From NCBI RefSeq assembly GCF_029892515.1, contig NZ_JARXVF010000001.1, positions 1,488,001-1,552,000 on the forward strand: a stretch of DNA of 64,000 nt, written 5' to 3'. Both the position numbers and the translations under genes were made by a program. The notes under the pieces were generated by a model. The model did no database searches. It saw nothing but the letters and a program-made list of their open reading frames with translations, and had not been told where the DNA came from. Numbering within the stretch: position 1 is the first letter of the stretch; every line of letters starts with the position of its first letter. This document shows, in pieces, positions 47,012 to 56,675 of this stretch. This DNA is from Pseudaminobacter soli (ex Li et al. 2025) (GTDB taxonomy: Bacteria; Pseudomonadota; Alphaproteobacteria; Rhizobiales; Rhizobiaceae).

Positions 47012-47040
47012 TTGCAATTCGTCGTTTCAGCCGTTAGGTA
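47012..47040 (+). promoter_or_regulatory. Candidate promoter of tRNA-Arg
   Basis: TTGCAA (47012-47017), a 17-base spacer and TAGGTA (47035-47040) resemble a sigma-70 type promoter about 65 bases upstream of the mature tRNA 5' end. Confidence 0.35.
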
Positions 47041-47105
47041 GCACTCACATCGGGGCCGGAACACTTAGCCGGCCGATGACGATCGCCTGATAGACGATCG
47101 GTTGC

Positions 47106-47182
47106 GCGCCCGTAGCTCAGCTGGATAGAGCACCAGACTACGAATCTGGGGGTCAGAGGTTCGAATCCTTTCGGGCGCGCCA
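47106..47182 (+). tRNA. tRNA-Arg (ACG)
   Basis: A 77-base tRNA. The acceptor GCGCCCG pairs with CGGGCGC, followed by G and an encoded CCA. The anticodon stem CCAGA/TCTGG encloses CTACGAA, giving anticodon ACG; the first A is probably edited to inosine. The T loop has GGTTCGAATCC. A terminator follows. Confidence 0.98.
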
Positions 47183-47210
47183 TTTCTTCTAAGCGGCTAG
47201 CCCATTGCCC

Positions 47211-47239
47211 GAAAACGGGCAGCAAAGCCGCCCGTTTTC
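47211..47239 (+). terminator. Terminator after tRNA-Arg
   Basis: GAAAACGGGC and GCCCGTTTTC pair perfectly over 10 bp around a 9-base loop, 28 bases after the tRNA. The run of T's in the right arm gives it terminator character; it may also serve the convergent hydrolase gene. Confidence 0.75.
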
Positions 47240-47272
47240 AACCCATCCGCTTCTCGACTACGCAGACCGCAT

Positions 47273-48055
47273 TTACTGCGCTGCCGCCGTTTTTACACTC
47301 TTCGCAGCATGCTCGATGAGCGATGCCACTGCCTTGGGCTGCGAAACATAGATCGCGTGGCTGCCCTTGGCCTCGGTCACGGTTGCGCCGGCGCGCTTGG
47401 ACATTGCGCGCTGTGCCTCGGGCGGAATCATCTTGTCTTCGGTCGCGACGAGATACCAGCTCGGCTTCACCTTCCAGGCGGGAGCCGTGACCTTGCCCTC
47501 AAGTGCTGCCACGCCCCATGGAACCTGCGAATGGGCCATGAAGGCTGCAAGCTCCGGCTTGACGTCGGCGGCGAACGAACTTGCGAACTTCGCCTTGTCC
47601 AGGAACAGGTAGCCGTCGGTCGGGGGCAGGATCGGGGGCACCGGAGCGCCCGGCGCCGGGTTGGCGATCAGGCTCGAAACCGACTCGCCGGCATCAGGGG
47701 CAAAAGCGGTGATGTAGACGACTGCCGCCACCTTGGGATCGGTGCCGGCTTCGGACACGACGACGCCGCCATAGGAGTGCCCCACCAGGACCACCTGGCC
47801 CGGAGCCGCGGCAATGGCGCGCTTGGTGACGGCCACGTCATCCGCGAGCGAAGTCGTGGGATTTTGGACGATCGTCACGTCGTACCCATCCTTCTTCAGG
47901 ATATCGTAGACGCCCTGCCATCCGGAGCCATCGACGAAACCGCCATGCACGAGCACGACGGATTTCACATCGGCGGCCTGGGCTTTGGTTGCCGTTGCGC
48001 TGACACCCAGTGCAAGCGCGGAGGCTGCTGCCAGTAAAGTGAACAAACTCGACAT
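47273..48055 (-). CDS. Exported alpha/beta hydrolase
   Basis: A 260-residue alpha/beta-hydrolase with a Sec signal (cleavage about AQA, residue 27). The nucleophile is S94 in VGHSYGGVVV; oxyanion-side VLVHGGFVDGSGW precedes it, and the SHAIYVSQPKAVASLI His closes the triad. The family (AB hydrolase_6, methylesterase-like) has varied ester substrates. It reads with the AraC regulator 99 bases upstream. Confidence 0.88.
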   Translation of the reverse strand: MSSLFTLLAAASALALGVSATATKAQAADVKSVVLVHGGFVDGSGWQGVYDILKKDGYDVTIVQNPTTSLADDVAVTKRAIAAAPGQVVLVGHSYGGVVVSEAGTDPKVAAVVYITAFAPDAGESVSSLIANPAPGAPVPPILPPTDGYLFLDKAKFASSFAADVKPELAAFMAHSQVPWGVAALEGKVTAPAWKVKPSWYLVATEDKMIPPEAQRAMSKRAGATVTEAKGSHAIYVSQPKAVASLIEHAAKSVKTAAAQ

Positions 48056-48154
48056 CTGAGTTCTCCTTTCAGAACTTTGACAGTCGAGATGCTATGAGGG
48101 AGCGGCCGTTGGATCGTGAACGAAACGGCCAAACGTGGAACGATCCGGCCAAAT

Positions 48155-49078
48155 CTATGCAAGCTTGGTGAGGCGCCATTTCTTAGGCGTGACACCGGCA
48201 ACGCGCGAGAACGCCCGCGTGAAGTGGCTCTGGTCCGCGAAGCCGCATTCGAAGGCGATGGCGCTGAGCGAAATATTCGATTGCGCCAAGAGCTGCTTTG
48301 CTCTGTCTATCCTGCGATGCTGCAGCCATTGGTAAGGCGCCAGCCCGGTCGACTGGCGAAAAGCGCGCGTAAAATGCCGCTTCGAAAGGCTGCATGACTG
48401 CGCGAGCGTCTCCAGCGTGAGGCCGCTATCGATGCTGGCATCCATGAGTTCCTTGGCCCGGCGTTCTTGCCATGGCGCAAGACCGCCTCCCCATTGTCGC
48501 GGCAGCTGAGCGACGTTGCCGTAATTGCTGGCGAGGTGGATCGTAAGAGCCAGTGCCATGTGATCCACGAACAGGTCAGGCACTTCCTGCGGTCTCGCCA
48601 GCGCCGTGCGCATGGACAGCAGCAAATCGCGGGCGACCGGATCGCGAGCGGTGCCGCCGACTGTATGGCGAAGTTCCTGGATATGCCGCGGTATATCCCC
48701 TTCATCGCCCATGGCCAGAAGAGCTTTGTGCGGCACGTAGAGATTTATGGCATGGAACGGGTCACGCAGATCGGTGGCCAGCTCCATCCTGAGGTCAAAG
48801 ATTGCGGTTTCGCCGGCCTCAAAGCCCTCGGGCCGTATGAACCTGCCCCCGGCAAACAGGTCGAAATCTGTGGCCTTTTTCAATTGAAGCGCGATCAGAA
48901 AAGCATTTTCGCGCACTGGTACGGTGACGCCCGAGTTGCGCCGTTCGCAATTGAGCTCAAGAAACTCCATGCCTGTACCGCGCGCCGCGCGCGTGGTGCT
49001 CAGCACCGGTGCATCCGGCAGGCCGACCGCCACAGCGACGGGATTTCTCCTAGACTCTGCTCTGGCACCATGAGGCAT
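48155..49078 (-). CDS. AraC family transcriptional regulator
   Basis: A 307-residue regulator with a C-terminal double HTH (LTLETLAQSCSLSKRHFTRAFRQSTGLAP and ISLSAIAFECGFADQSHFTRAFSRVAGVTPKKWR). The N-terminal two-thirds is an AraC ligand/dimer domain of low similarity. The ATG at 49078 (MPHGARAESRR) is used; an upstream start at 49120 adds an unconserved tail. It is upstream of and codirectional with the hydrolase, which it probably controls. Confidence 0.9.
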   Translation of the reverse strand: MPHGARAESRRNPVAVAVGLPDAPVLSTTRAARGTGMEFLELNCERRNSGVTVPVRENAFLIALQLKKATDFDLFAGGRFIRPEGFEAGETAIFDLRMELATDLRDPFHAINLYVPHKALLAMGDEGDIPRHIQELRHTVGGTARDPVARDLLLSMRTALARPQEVPDLFVDHMALALTIHLASNYGNVAQLPRQWGGGLAPWQERRAKELMDASIDSGLTLETLAQSCSLSKRHFTRAFRQSTGLAPYQWLQHRRIDRAKQLLAQSNISLSAIAFECGFADQSHFTRAFSRVAGVTPKKWRLTKLA

Positions 49079-49662
49079 TGGCCGAGTTCGCCCGTTACAG
49101 CGAGTGAGAAACGGTAGCACGGGCCGAAAGTGTTTCCTAATATGTCCTTAGTCGCAACTGGCGGTAGGTAACAGTAGCAAGCGACAGACCGAAGTTCGCC
49201 GAAGACTCCTGTCCACAAGCTGTTGCTTAACGAGGGAAGCCTGGCCCGACTTGACCGAGATCAAATGAGCGAGCTCCAAAACGGCTTATCCGCCCGGAAT
49301 GCATACGGAGCCTCACATTGGATAACTTTGACTTTCGCGCCCCTTCGACGGAGCAAGCCGACACACAGCCTGGGAGGTACAGCTGTGTCGACAACAACGA
49401 CGGACTTGCCACAGTATGGGACGCAGACCTCGGCGCAGCGGCCACCCTGGACAGCAGGCGACTGGCGAGCATCCCGGTTCAGCGCGCTGAAGTTGCCTGC
49501 TCCGTCTTGAACAGGATCTATGCGATGGGGAATGCGCCCCTGGTCCGCTGCTCGAAGGGTTGCGACCACGCCACGCGCTGCAGCATGCGACCCGCGCTCA
49601 AGACCACAAGGCAAAGAAGAGAACCATGAAACCAGGAGCCGTCGCACAGTGCCGCCAGCCAC
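49079..49662. other. Gene-poor region between the AraC and DUF1194 genes
   Basis: Nearly 600 bases contain short open frames on both strands (for example 49318-49629 plus and 49261-49662 minus) that resemble no family and have poor ribosome-binding sites. Codon usage looks irregular compared with the flanking genes. It may be a decayed gene or simply regulatory DNA. Confidence 0.4.
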
Positions 49663-50457
49663 CTATCGCACCGTCTGTAGTGCGCTGTTGCTGGCATATT
49701 GACCGTCGGCGGCACCGCCGGCCTGGCTGTCGCTGATCTCCAGAACAAGCTTGCGGCGGAGCGCGATCGCGTATTCTTCCGGCTTGCTCGGCGCGACCAC
49801 GAAAGCTCCCGCCCCGGTGATGACGTTGTTTTCCAGATATCCGGGCAGGTCATCGGTTAATCCCGGCTCGTCCCGCGAAACCGCAATGCCGTTGACGATG
49901 TAGCCAACCCCGGATGCCCGCGCCCGGCTGTCGCTGACCGGCAGCCCGTCATTGTTTATGCCGTTGGTCGAAATGTCGATAACCTTTCGCCCCGCGTGGC
50001 CGGGATATCTGCCGAGCAGCAATCTGCCGGCGTCGATGGCGAAGGAAAGGGAGGTTCTGCCGCCTCCCCTTCGCTCGATGCCGTCGCTTCCGCGTTCAAG
50101 GATAAGGCTCGCCGCATTGCTGGCATCCTCAGCACCGCACAGCCTCGTCCAGGGAAGGAGCACGTCCAGCTTCCCGACGCTCGACCATTCGACATAGGAG
50201 ACCGCGACGCATCCGATGGGACCGCTTGTGATGGCCTTGGCCACCTCGGCGGATCGCAGCGCCTCGGCATGACCGTTCAGCTGCAGCTGAGCCGTGCTGG
50301 GGTCGATAGAGGAGGATTTGTCGACGGCGAAGACGACGGCCGTGTCCACCGCATCGCCCTCGACAGCAAATGCCGCGTCCGGCGACAAGGCCACCGAGTG
50401 CAGTGCCACGATTGCGGCAGTTAGAGCGCCGCAGAAGGACGAGTTTGCCGTATGCAT
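49663..50457 (-). CDS. DUF1194 family exported vWA-like protein
   Basis: A 264-residue protein with a signal peptide (about residues 1-31, ending AFA) and a vWA-like fold of the DUF1194 family: VVFAVDKSSSIDPSTAQLQLNGHAEAL, with a MIDAS-type D-x-S-x-S at residues 46-50, and CVAVSYVEWSS, RTSLSFAIDAGRLLL, RKVIDISTNGINNDGLPV. Many DUF1194 proteins share this layout; function is unknown. The ATG at 50457 has GGAGA about ten bases upstream. Confidence 0.87.
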   Translation of the reverse strand: MHTANSSFCGALTAAIVALHSVALSPDAAFAVEGDAVDTAVVFAVDKSSSIDPSTAQLQLNGHAEALRSAEVAKAITSGPIGCVAVSYVEWSSVGKLDVLLPWTRLCGAEDASNAASLILERGSDGIERRGGGRTSLSFAIDAGRLLLGRYPGHAGRKVIDISTNGINNDGLPVSDSRARASGVGYIVNGIAVSRDEPGLTDDLPGYLENNVITGAGAFVVAPSKPEEYAIALRRKLVLEISDSQAGGAADGQYASNSALQTVR

Positions 50458-50517
50458 TTGGATGTGTCTCCGGTTCGGGCAATTGGGGTTTGGCTTCAGG
50501 GGATGGGCCGCATCCGG

Positions 50518-50652
50518 TCATCGCTCGTCGAAATCTCGCGGCGGTCGGCCCTTCTCACGCGGGTCCCAGTTGGCAGCCGACCGCATCAGCGTCAGCAGCC
50601 TGATCGCATCGCGAAGCACTTCGGCTATTTCCTTCAGCCAAATGCGGATCAT
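50518..50652 (-). CDS. Possible small protein, 44 aa
   Basis: An amphipathic N-terminal stretch (MIRIWLKEIAEVLRDAIRLL) is followed by a basic tail (NWDPREKGRPPRDFDER). GAGGG lies about 7 bases before the ATG at 50652. It is not a family I know, and it lies in the upstream region of DUF1194; it could be a chance frame. Confidence 0.35.
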   Translation of the reverse strand: MIRIWLKEIAEVLRDAIRLLTLMRSAANWDPREKGRPPRDFDER

Positions 50653-50828
50653 TTGCGCACCCTCGCCACATGCTGTCTTTCCAATGCTGAAAGGACAGTA
50701 CTTGCGGGCGGGAGACTTAATTCTCACTCCGCCGAACGCGTTACGGATCTGTCCTCCCAGCGTCCGTATTCGTTAGCGGGCGATTGTTGTGCCAATATTT
50801 GATCTCGATAAAATAAGTCCTTTCTCAT

Positions 50829-50842
50829 TGGGAATGATCCCA
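50829..50842. promoter_or_regulatory. Small palindrome upstream of the winged-helix gene
   Basis: TGGGA-ATGA-TCCCA sits about 60 bases before the start of the winged-helix gene, in AT-rich DNA. It may be an operator, perhaps for that regulator itself, but it is short. Confidence 0.25.
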
Positions 50843-50904
50843 TTGCAATAGTGGCTTCGGGGAGGGATTTATTTGCCCTTCTCTTTCGGCGGGGGCGGGG
50901 AGGA

Positions 50905-52488
50905 ATGCGGGCGACGCGCTTTCACGATTTGATATTCGATGCCGACATGCTGTCTGCCCGGCGGGACGACGGCACGGAACTGAGATTCACCCGGCACGAG
51001 CGAGCCTTGCTGCTCTACTTTGTCGGCCATCCGGGAAAGCTGCTCAGCCGCGCCTGGCTTACGGGCCTGCTGGCCAGGGACGGTTCGGAACCCGGCGAGC
51101 GGAATATCGACTTTCTCGTCAATCGCCTGCGGACCCGGCTGGGTGACAATGCGCGCAAGCCGCGCTTCATCGCGACACAGTATGGCGAAGGATATATTTG
51201 GATCGCGGAGCCGGCGGCCGATGCGTCTGCCGCCGCCTTCCTCGTCATTGGCCCGGTCTATGGGCTGGATGCGGCGGCTTCCCCGCTCGCGGCGCATGTA
51301 CTGGCCGCACTGGATCGGGCGTTACGGAAGTCGATGGGGCCAGACAGACCGGTCGTTTCAGAACCCGGCTGGAACAGGGAGGTCAGCCCGAACACGGTCG
51401 ACTACAACATGGATGTCAGCCTCCATCTCGAGGGCGACACCCTTCATGCGGCGTTTGTCCTGCGGCAGGTCTCCACGCGCCAGGTCGTCGCCGCCATTCG
51501 CGTGAACATCGGCGATGCCGAAATCACGCAGGCGGCAAAGCAAGTTGCGGAGCAGGCCAGGAAGGCCATCTGGGCGCATCTGGCGATCCCGGACGGCGCG
51601 GACGCCACTCCGATCGACACGCCCTTGCATCTGCGCGTCCATGACGCGGCCATTGTGCTTGCGCGGTCGCTCGAAAGCTGGCGCGAAAACGAGGTGCAGC
51701 TCGCCGCGGCTCGCGCGGAACGTCCCGACGACCCGACGCTCGCCATCATGTGGGCCATGACGCTTTATGCAAAGCTGGTGATGCAGATGCAGCCCGAAAA
51801 GTTGCCGGTATCGGCCTGGAGAGCCATCGAGGACGAAATAGAGGATCTGGCCTTCACCAGTTTACCAAAAGTGCAGAGCAATCCGCTTCTGGTGCTCGGC
51901 ATCGCAAAGCTTCTCATGTTCATAGGCCGCGGGCATTTGGACCTGGCCGAGAAGCTTGCCGACGAGGCATTCGCCAAAAGCACGGCCTTCGCCGCCGCCT
52001 TTGCCGTCCAGGGGCAAATCCGCATGTTCAAAGGGGCGATCGACCAGTCAGTCGTGCTGCTAGACAAGGGGATCGAGCTATCGGAGCGCGGCAGCGAGTT
52101 CCATATCTATTTGTTGGTACTGAAATGCACCGCTTTGCTTGCCGCTGACGATCGCCCGGCCCTGGATCGGACCTGCACCGAGCTTTATGCCTTGCGCCCG
52201 CTAACGCGCGTCCAGATCGGCTTCTATGTCACCCCGGCCCATGTCGAATGGCTCCCGCACCATCTCGAAGCCGCACTCGACAAATACAATGCATTGCTGG
52301 CCCGGGGCTTCGTCGAATACCTCTACAACCTGTCGGCACGGCACTTCCGGCAACGGAACCATCGTCGCAACGTCATGCTCAACCTGGCGACGCATATGTC
52401 ACGACGCTTTGGCGCCGAGGTTGTGCCGCAAGAGGTCGCGGAGGACCTTGGCTGGCCGATCCCCGCTGAGCTGACCGCCATCGGGTGA
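50905..52488 (+). CDS. Winged-helix (Trans_reg_C) regulator with long helical-repeat C-terminus
   Basis: A 527-residue protein. Residues ~1-95 form an OmpR/PhoB-type winged helix (LIFDADMLSARRDDGTELRFTRHE ... RNIDFLVNRLRTRLGD ... RFIATQYGEGYIW), with no receiver domain. The rest looks like a TPR-type helical repeat region as in HilA/CadC-like or adenylate-cyclase-associated regulators; no membrane span is evident. Start choice: ATG at 50905 has GGGGCG/GGGGAGG nearby, whereas GTG at 50851 lacks a site. Targets unknown; its neighbour is an MFS transporter in the opposite orientation. Confidence 0.8.
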   Translation: MRATRFHDLIFDADMLSARRDDGTELRFTRHERALLLYFVGHPGKLLSRAWLTGLLARDGSEPGERNIDFLVNRLRTRLGDNARKPRFIATQYGEGYIWIAEPAADASAAAFLVIGPVYGLDAAASPLAAHVLAALDRALRKSMGPDRPVVSEPGWNREVSPNTVDYNMDVSLHLEGDTLHAAFVLRQVSTRQVVAAIRVNIGDAEITQAAKQVAEQARKAIWAHLAIPDGADATPIDTPLHLRVHDAAIVLARSLESWRENEVQLAAARAERPDDPTLAIMWAMTLYAKLVMQMQPEKLPVSAWRAIEDEIEDLAFTSLPKVQSNPLLVLGIAKLLMFIGRGHLDLAEKLADEAFAKSTAFAAAFAVQGQIRMFKGAIDQSVVLLDKGIELSERGSEFHIYLLVLKCTALLAADDRPALDRTCTELYALRPLTRVQIGFYVTPAHVEWLPHHLEAALDKYNALLARGFVEYLYNLSARHFRQRNHRRNVMLNLATHMSRRFGAEVVPQEVAEDLGWPIPAELTAIG

Positions 52489-52518
52489 GGACGCGTATCA
52501 GCCACGTACGGGCAGCGA

Positions 52519-53772
52519 TCAGATTGCTTGGACCAAGGCTCGCGCAGGAGCGGTCTCCTGTCGTTGCCGCAATGCGAATGCCCCACCGATTACCGAAATA
52601 CATCCGGCAGCCGCCAGGATCGGCGCGAAGCCGACAAGATCGGCGATCGCACTCGCCCCGCTGACCAGGACCATGAAGGCAAGCGCCTCGACCCCGGAGA
52701 ACACCGAGACGTCGGTTGCCTTGCGCCCCTCGGAGCAGTAGCCGAGCAGGATGCCCTTGGTCGCCGGGATGAGGCCGAAGCTCAGGAAGCTGATCACCAG
52801 CACCAGCGCGACGACGACGCCCTTGTCCGGGCCCTTCGCAAGCAGCGCCGCGAATGCGAGGCAGGTGGCACCAAGGGCAAAGCCGAGCACGCTGGCAGCC
52901 ATATAGCCGCCGAGGCGCTCGACGAGATATCGAGCGGCGAGCGCTCCGAACGCGCCGACGGCCGCCGCGGCAACCATCGTGATCAGCGCTGCCTCCGAAA
53001 TGGCGAAGCCTGCATCGATCAGCATGATGGACTGCAGGCCGTAGGTGGTGGCAACGGCACCGTTGACCCCGAGCGTGATGAGAAGCAGCCGGCGCGGCCC
53101 GGGGCGCCAGAGGATGGCGAACTGGTTCCGGAGATTGACAGTCGACGGAGGCGGGGCGTAGCCCGCGTCGAGCTTCATCGGCAGCAATGCTGTCAGGCAT
53201 AGCAATCCGAACAGAAAAATCGCTCCGGTGGTGGCCCTCCAGCCGAGGTCGCCCAGCCAGTAGAGAATGCCGGCCCCCATCAGGACGCCAGCGGCGGCGA
53301 ACGCGATCGCCTTGACCATCATGCCCTTGGGCCTGTCCTTCTCGGCGAGCCGTGCCGCCATCAGCCCGAGGATCGCCGACTGCTGCGTGCCCATGATCGC
53401 GCTAAGAATGGCCAGCAGTGGAAGGAGGGCATAGAGCGAGGTCAGCGGATCGACGAGAGGCAAGAGCAGGAGGCCGATCGTGATGGCGATCTGCGTGACG
53501 ATGATCCAGCTTCGGAAGTGCCCCCACCGCCGGCTGCCGTGGCGATCGATGTAGGGCGCCCATAAGAACCGAAGGAGCCACGGGAATCCCGTCAGATAAA
53601 CCAGCCCGATCATCTGCGAAGGCTGGCCGGCTTCGCGCATGAAAAGCACCGTTCCTTGCCACAGGAACTGCACGAGCGCCGACAGCGAGAGCGTGAGCAG
53701 AGCTATGGACAGAAACATTCCCGGCGTGGAGGCTTTGTCAGCCTCGCTCTTCGACACCCCCGCATGATCCAT
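52519..53772 (-). CDS. MFS transporter, RhtX/FptX or AmpG-like
   Basis: A 417-residue transporter with about 12 membrane spans. The N-terminal IGLVYLTGFPWLLRFLWAPYIDRHGSRRWGHFRSWI segment is typical of the siderophore importers RhtX/FptX and of AmpG. The size (417 residues) matches RhtX/FptX better than AmpG. A muropeptide operon starts less than 1 kb away, so an AmpG-like role is worth considering, but the sequence alone cannot decide. Confidence 0.82.
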   Translation of the reverse strand: MDHAGVSKSEADKASTPGMFLSIALLTLSLSALVQFLWQGTVLFMREAGQPSQMIGLVYLTGFPWLLRFLWAPYIDRHGSRRWGHFRSWIIVTQIAITIGLLLLPLVDPLTSLYALLPLLAILSAIMGTQQSAILGLMAARLAEKDRPKGMMVKAIAFAAAGVLMGAGILYWLGDLGWRATTGAIFLFGLLCLTALLPMKLDAGYAPPPSTVNLRNQFAILWRPGPRRLLLITLGVNGAVATTYGLQSIMLIDAGFAISEAALITMVAAAAVGAFGALAARYLVERLGGYMAASVLGFALGATCLAFAALLAKGPDKGVVVALVLVISFLSFGLIPATKGILLGYCSEGRKATDVSVFSGVEALAFMVLVSGASAIADLVGFAPILAAAGCISVIGGAFALRQRQETAPARALVQAI

Positions 53773-54104
53773 GGCTCCCCCTCCCGGACCCTATGTTTCC
53801 CCTACAAGCGAATTTCCGAATGTCTCTCCAATCCAAGTCTTTCGGAGAAGCGTGTTCTCCTTTTTACGGGCTGCAGCCGATCTAAGATGACATCAAACAA
53901 CCAAGCGCGGGCGTTGTAAACGGCGGTCAGCCCTAACTGATGGTAGTACCCGGGGCAGTTCATGCCCCTCACTGCGAGATGACAGCCGGCTGGCCATGTT
54001 GCCCTCGCATTTGCCGCTTGCAGAGCCTGGTCGATTGGTTCAACGGAAAGCTGTTGAGCTAGCGCCAAGCCAGCGCTTCGCACTCATTCCCACAGGGCAG
54101 CCGC
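53773..54104. other. Gene-free region between the MFS and GNAT genes
   Basis: These 332 bases hold no supported gene; a 93-codon minus frame has no family resemblance. The region should hold promoters for both divergent genes. A hairpin (listed separately) is the only structure seen. Confidence 0.5.
53844..53865. repeat. Hairpin followed by T-tract upstream of the MFS gene
   Basis: GGAGAA-GCGTG-TTCTCC is a perfect 6-bp stem followed on the plus strand by TTTTT. It would be terminator-like on the plus strand, but no gene precedes it in that direction; read as DNA it may be an operator for the minus-strand MFS gene. Confidence 0.35.
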
Positions 54105-54518
54105 ATGGATATCGAAGTCACCGAAACCCCTTCGCCCGAGGATCTGGCCATCGTCGGCGACAATCTCACCGCCTTCAATACAAGCGATGTGGGACCGGCC
54201 GACAGGCGGCCGCTAGCGGTATTGGTTCGGGACGATGACGGCGCCATTGCTGCCGGCATATCGGGCTACACGGCCTGGGGCTGGCTCTACGTGCAGTGGC
54301 TGTGGGTGGACGAGCGCCTTCGCGGGCAGAACATGGCCGCGCGCATGTTGCAGGCGGCTGAAGACGAAGGCACCGCGCGCGGCTGCCACGGCTCATATAT
54401 CGACACTTTCAGCCCTGTTGCGCTGAAGGTCTATCAGCGCCAAGGCTACAAGCCTTTCGGCACCCTGCCGGATTTTCCGAAGGGCCGCACGCGCACATTT
54501 CTGGCGAAAAGCTTGTAA
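54105..54518 (+). CDS. GNAT family N-acetyltransferase
   Basis: A 137-residue acetyltransferase. AGISGYTAWGWLYVQWLWVDERLRGQNMAARMLQAAEDEG is the acetyl-CoA binding motif A (R/Q-x-x-G/A-type turn RGQNMA), and TFSPVALKVYQRQGYKPFG the C-terminal motif. Similar rhizobial proteins are annotated as GNAT of unknown substrate. It ends 8 bases from the convergent anmK stop. Confidence 0.88.
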   Translation: MDIEVTETPSPEDLAIVGDNLTAFNTSDVGPADRRPLAVLVRDDDGAIAAGISGYTAWGWLYVQWLWVDERLRGQNMAARMLQAAEDEGTARGCHGSYIDTFSPVALKVYQRQGYKPFGTLPDFPKGRTRTFLAKSL

Positions 54519-54526
54519 GCCGGCGA

Positions 54527-55642
54527 TCAACCAGCAATGCGCCCGCCGGTCATCGGCTCCGGCACGCCGGTCGTGCTGGGGAAGCTGATCGGCAGGCCGC
54601 GCAGCGCACGCACCGCCAGGAACGCAAAGCACTCCGCCTCCACAGCATCGCCGCGCCAGCCGATCGTGTCGGCCGAGATCGCCTCGACGCCAGCGCGTGC
54701 GCCAAGCATCGCCATGAATGTCGGGTTGCGACGGCCGCCGCCGGAGACGTAAAGCGCTTTCGGCCGCTGCGGCAGAAGGTCGAGCGCCTTGCCAACGCAG
54801 GAAGCGCTGAAGGCAGTCAAGAGTGCTGCGCCATCCGCATCGCTCAGGCCGTCGGCCATTGAGGCCGTGAAATCGAAGCGGTCGAGCGACTTGGGGTAAG
54901 CCGCGGAAAGGTATGGGTGCTCGAGGAGTTTTGCCAATCTTGCTTCGTCCACGGTGCCCGTGGCGGCAAGCGCCCCGTCGCGGTCCATTTCGCCCAGTCC
55001 CCGCGCCTTGACGAAATCGTTGATCGGCGCGTTGGCCGGGCCGGTGTCGAAGGCCACCAGATCGCTCTTGCCGTCCCACCAGGTGACATTGCCGACGCCG
55101 CCGAGGTTGAGGATTGCGCTGTCGCCACGTGCGCCGGCCGTGCCCAAGAGCGCCGCGTGATAGGCGGCCGCAAGCGGCGCCCCCTGCCCTCCAGCGCGGA
55201 CATCGGCGGTGCGGAAGTCGTAGACTACCTTGCTACCGAGAATGGAATGCATCAATTCGCCGTCGCCGAGCTGGCGCGTGTCGCCCGGGCGGCCCTTCCG
55301 CGGGCCGCGATGCAACACCGTCTGGCCGTGGAAGCCGACGACGCCGATATCGGCCATCGTCATGCCGGCCTCTTCCACCACCTGCTTCACCGCCGCCGAT
55401 TGGGCGCGCGTCAGAGCCTGCTCAGCCTCGGCAAAGATCGCGGGCTCAGGCCCTTCGAAATTCCAAACGCGGGCGGCCGCCTGCGCCTCCTCCAGCATGG
55501 GGAGGATGGAGGCCTCATAGGGCACGAGCGCATAGAAGCCAAAAGTCTCGATGCGCTCGCCGTCAGTCTTCAACAGAGCGACGTCGATGTTTCCGTCGAG
55601 CACGGTTCCGGTCATCAGTCCGACCGCCCAGATGGGTTCCAT
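54527..55642 (-). CDS. anmK: Anhydro-N-acetylmuramic acid kinase
   Basis: A 371-residue ASKHA kinase that opens and phosphorylates 1,6-anhydro-MurNAc to MurNAc-6-phosphate. The N-terminal phosphate-binding [17 protein letters not shown], the [11 protein letters not shown] motif, [12 protein letters not shown], and the catalytic-Asp region [14 protein letters not shown] are all present. The usual GLMSGTSLDG reads [10 protein letters not shown] here, a mild variation. Start at 55642 is 2 bases after the upstream hydrolase stop. Last gene of the muropeptide operon. Confidence 0.94.
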   Translation of the reverse strand: MEPIWAVGLMTGTVLDGNIDVALLKTDGERIETFGFYALVPYEASILPMLEEAQAAARVWNFEGPEPAIFAEAEQALTRAQSAAVKQVVEEAGMTMADIGVVGFHGQTVLHRGPRKGRPGDTRQLGDGELMHSILGSKVVYDFRTADVRAGGQGAPLAAAYHAALLGTAGARGDSAILNLGGVGNVTWWDGKSDLVAFDTGPANAPINDFVKARGLGEMDRDGALAATGTVDEARLAKLLEHPYLSAAYPKSLDRFDFTASMADGLSDADGAALLTAFSASCVGKALDLLPQRPKALYVSGGGRRNPTFMAMLGARAGVEAISADTIGWRGDAVEAECFAFLAVRALRGLPISFPSTTGVPEPMTGGRIAG

Positions 55643-55644
55643 GG

Positions 55645-56658
55645 TTACGCTCCGTTGATGAGGTTGCCGACCTGGCGGCGAAGGTCCTGAATGCCGCTGT
55701 CGAAATGCCGGGTCGGGTGGATGCGGTTGGTGAGCAGCGTCCAGGCGCGGCCTGCATCGAAATCGATCCAGAGGGCCGTGCCGGTAAAGCCCGTGTGGCC
55801 GATTGTGCCGGCACTGCAAGCGTCGCCGCCGAACCAGCCGGCGCGAGCGAGTTCCCAGCCATGGGTGCGCTTGTCCGACAGCGGCGTGCACATCAATGCG
55901 ATGACGCCCTCTGAAGCGCCGGTGCCGTCGAGCAGGCCTTGCGCGAAATCCAGCACCGAGCCGGCCGTGCCGAAAAGGCCGGCATGAGCCGCGCCCTCAA
56001 GCGCGGAACAGTTGTCGTCATGCACTTCGCCGCACAGCACCCGATGGCGCCAGGTGCAGTCTTCGGTCGCGGCGGACTGTACGGGATCGGCGGAAAACGC
56101 AAAGCCCTGTCCGGGGTCCATGTCGCGGGTCGATTTGCCCGACAGGCGCTCCATGGCGAGCCCCAGCAGGATGAAATTGATGTCGGAATAGACCGGCTCG
56201 TCTAGCCTGCGCCATTCACGCTGCAGCACGAAGGCGCGCAGCAATTGCGGGTCGCGGCCATAGGTGTAGATCGGCTCGACGGCGGGAAAGGGCGTCTGGT
56301 GGCCGAGGCATTGCCGGAACGTTACCTGCCGTTCCCAGGCGTTGGCATCATATTGCCGAAGGTCGGGCAGCAGCGTGGTCAGCGGCGCGTCGAGGTCGAT
56401 TGCGCCGGCTTCGGCCAGCGCCAGAATGCGCGGCGTGGTGAAGATGACCTTCGTCAGCGAGGCGAGATCGAACCAGGTGTCCTCCCGCATCGGCCGCTCG
56501 GACGGGATGCGCTGCGCAAGGCCGATGGCGCGCGTCAGCCGGTGCCCCTCACGATCGACAATGCCCAGCACGCCGCCCGGGATGCGGCCCGTCTCGATCG
56601 CCTTCTGCAACGGGGCGAAGGCGCGGTCGAAGCGTTGCTGGAGATCGTCGGTGGTCAT
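55645..56658 (-). CDS. Serine beta-lactamase-fold hydrolase, likely cytoplasmic
   Basis: A 337-residue class C-type serine hydrolase. S67-x-x-K70 (ASLTK), Y157 in PVYSDIN and the closing IGHTGFTG triad motif are present. There is no signal peptide, so it should act in the cytoplasm. In E. coli, yfeW (PBP4B, a relative) follows murQ-murP, so its presence next to murQ and anmK is a known type of association. It may hydrolyse peptide or ester bonds of imported muropeptides (inference). Confidence 0.85.
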   Translation of the reverse strand: MTTDDLQQRFDRAFAPLQKAIETGRIPGGVLGIVDREGHRLTRAIGLAQRIPSERPMREDTWFDLASLTKVIFTTPRILALAEAGAIDLDAPLTTLLPDLRQYDANAWERQVTFRQCLGHQTPFPAVEPIYTYGRDPQLLRAFVLQREWRRLDEPVYSDINFILLGLAMERLSGKSTRDMDPGQGFAFSADPVQSAATEDCTWRHRVLCGEVHDDNCSALEGAAHAGLFGTAGSVLDFAQGLLDGTGASEGVIALMCTPLSDKRTHGWELARAGWFGGDACSAGTIGHTGFTGTALWIDFDAGRAWTLLTNRIHPTRHFDSGIQDLRRQVGNLINGA

Positions 56659-56675
56659 ATCCTTCGTCTACTCCC

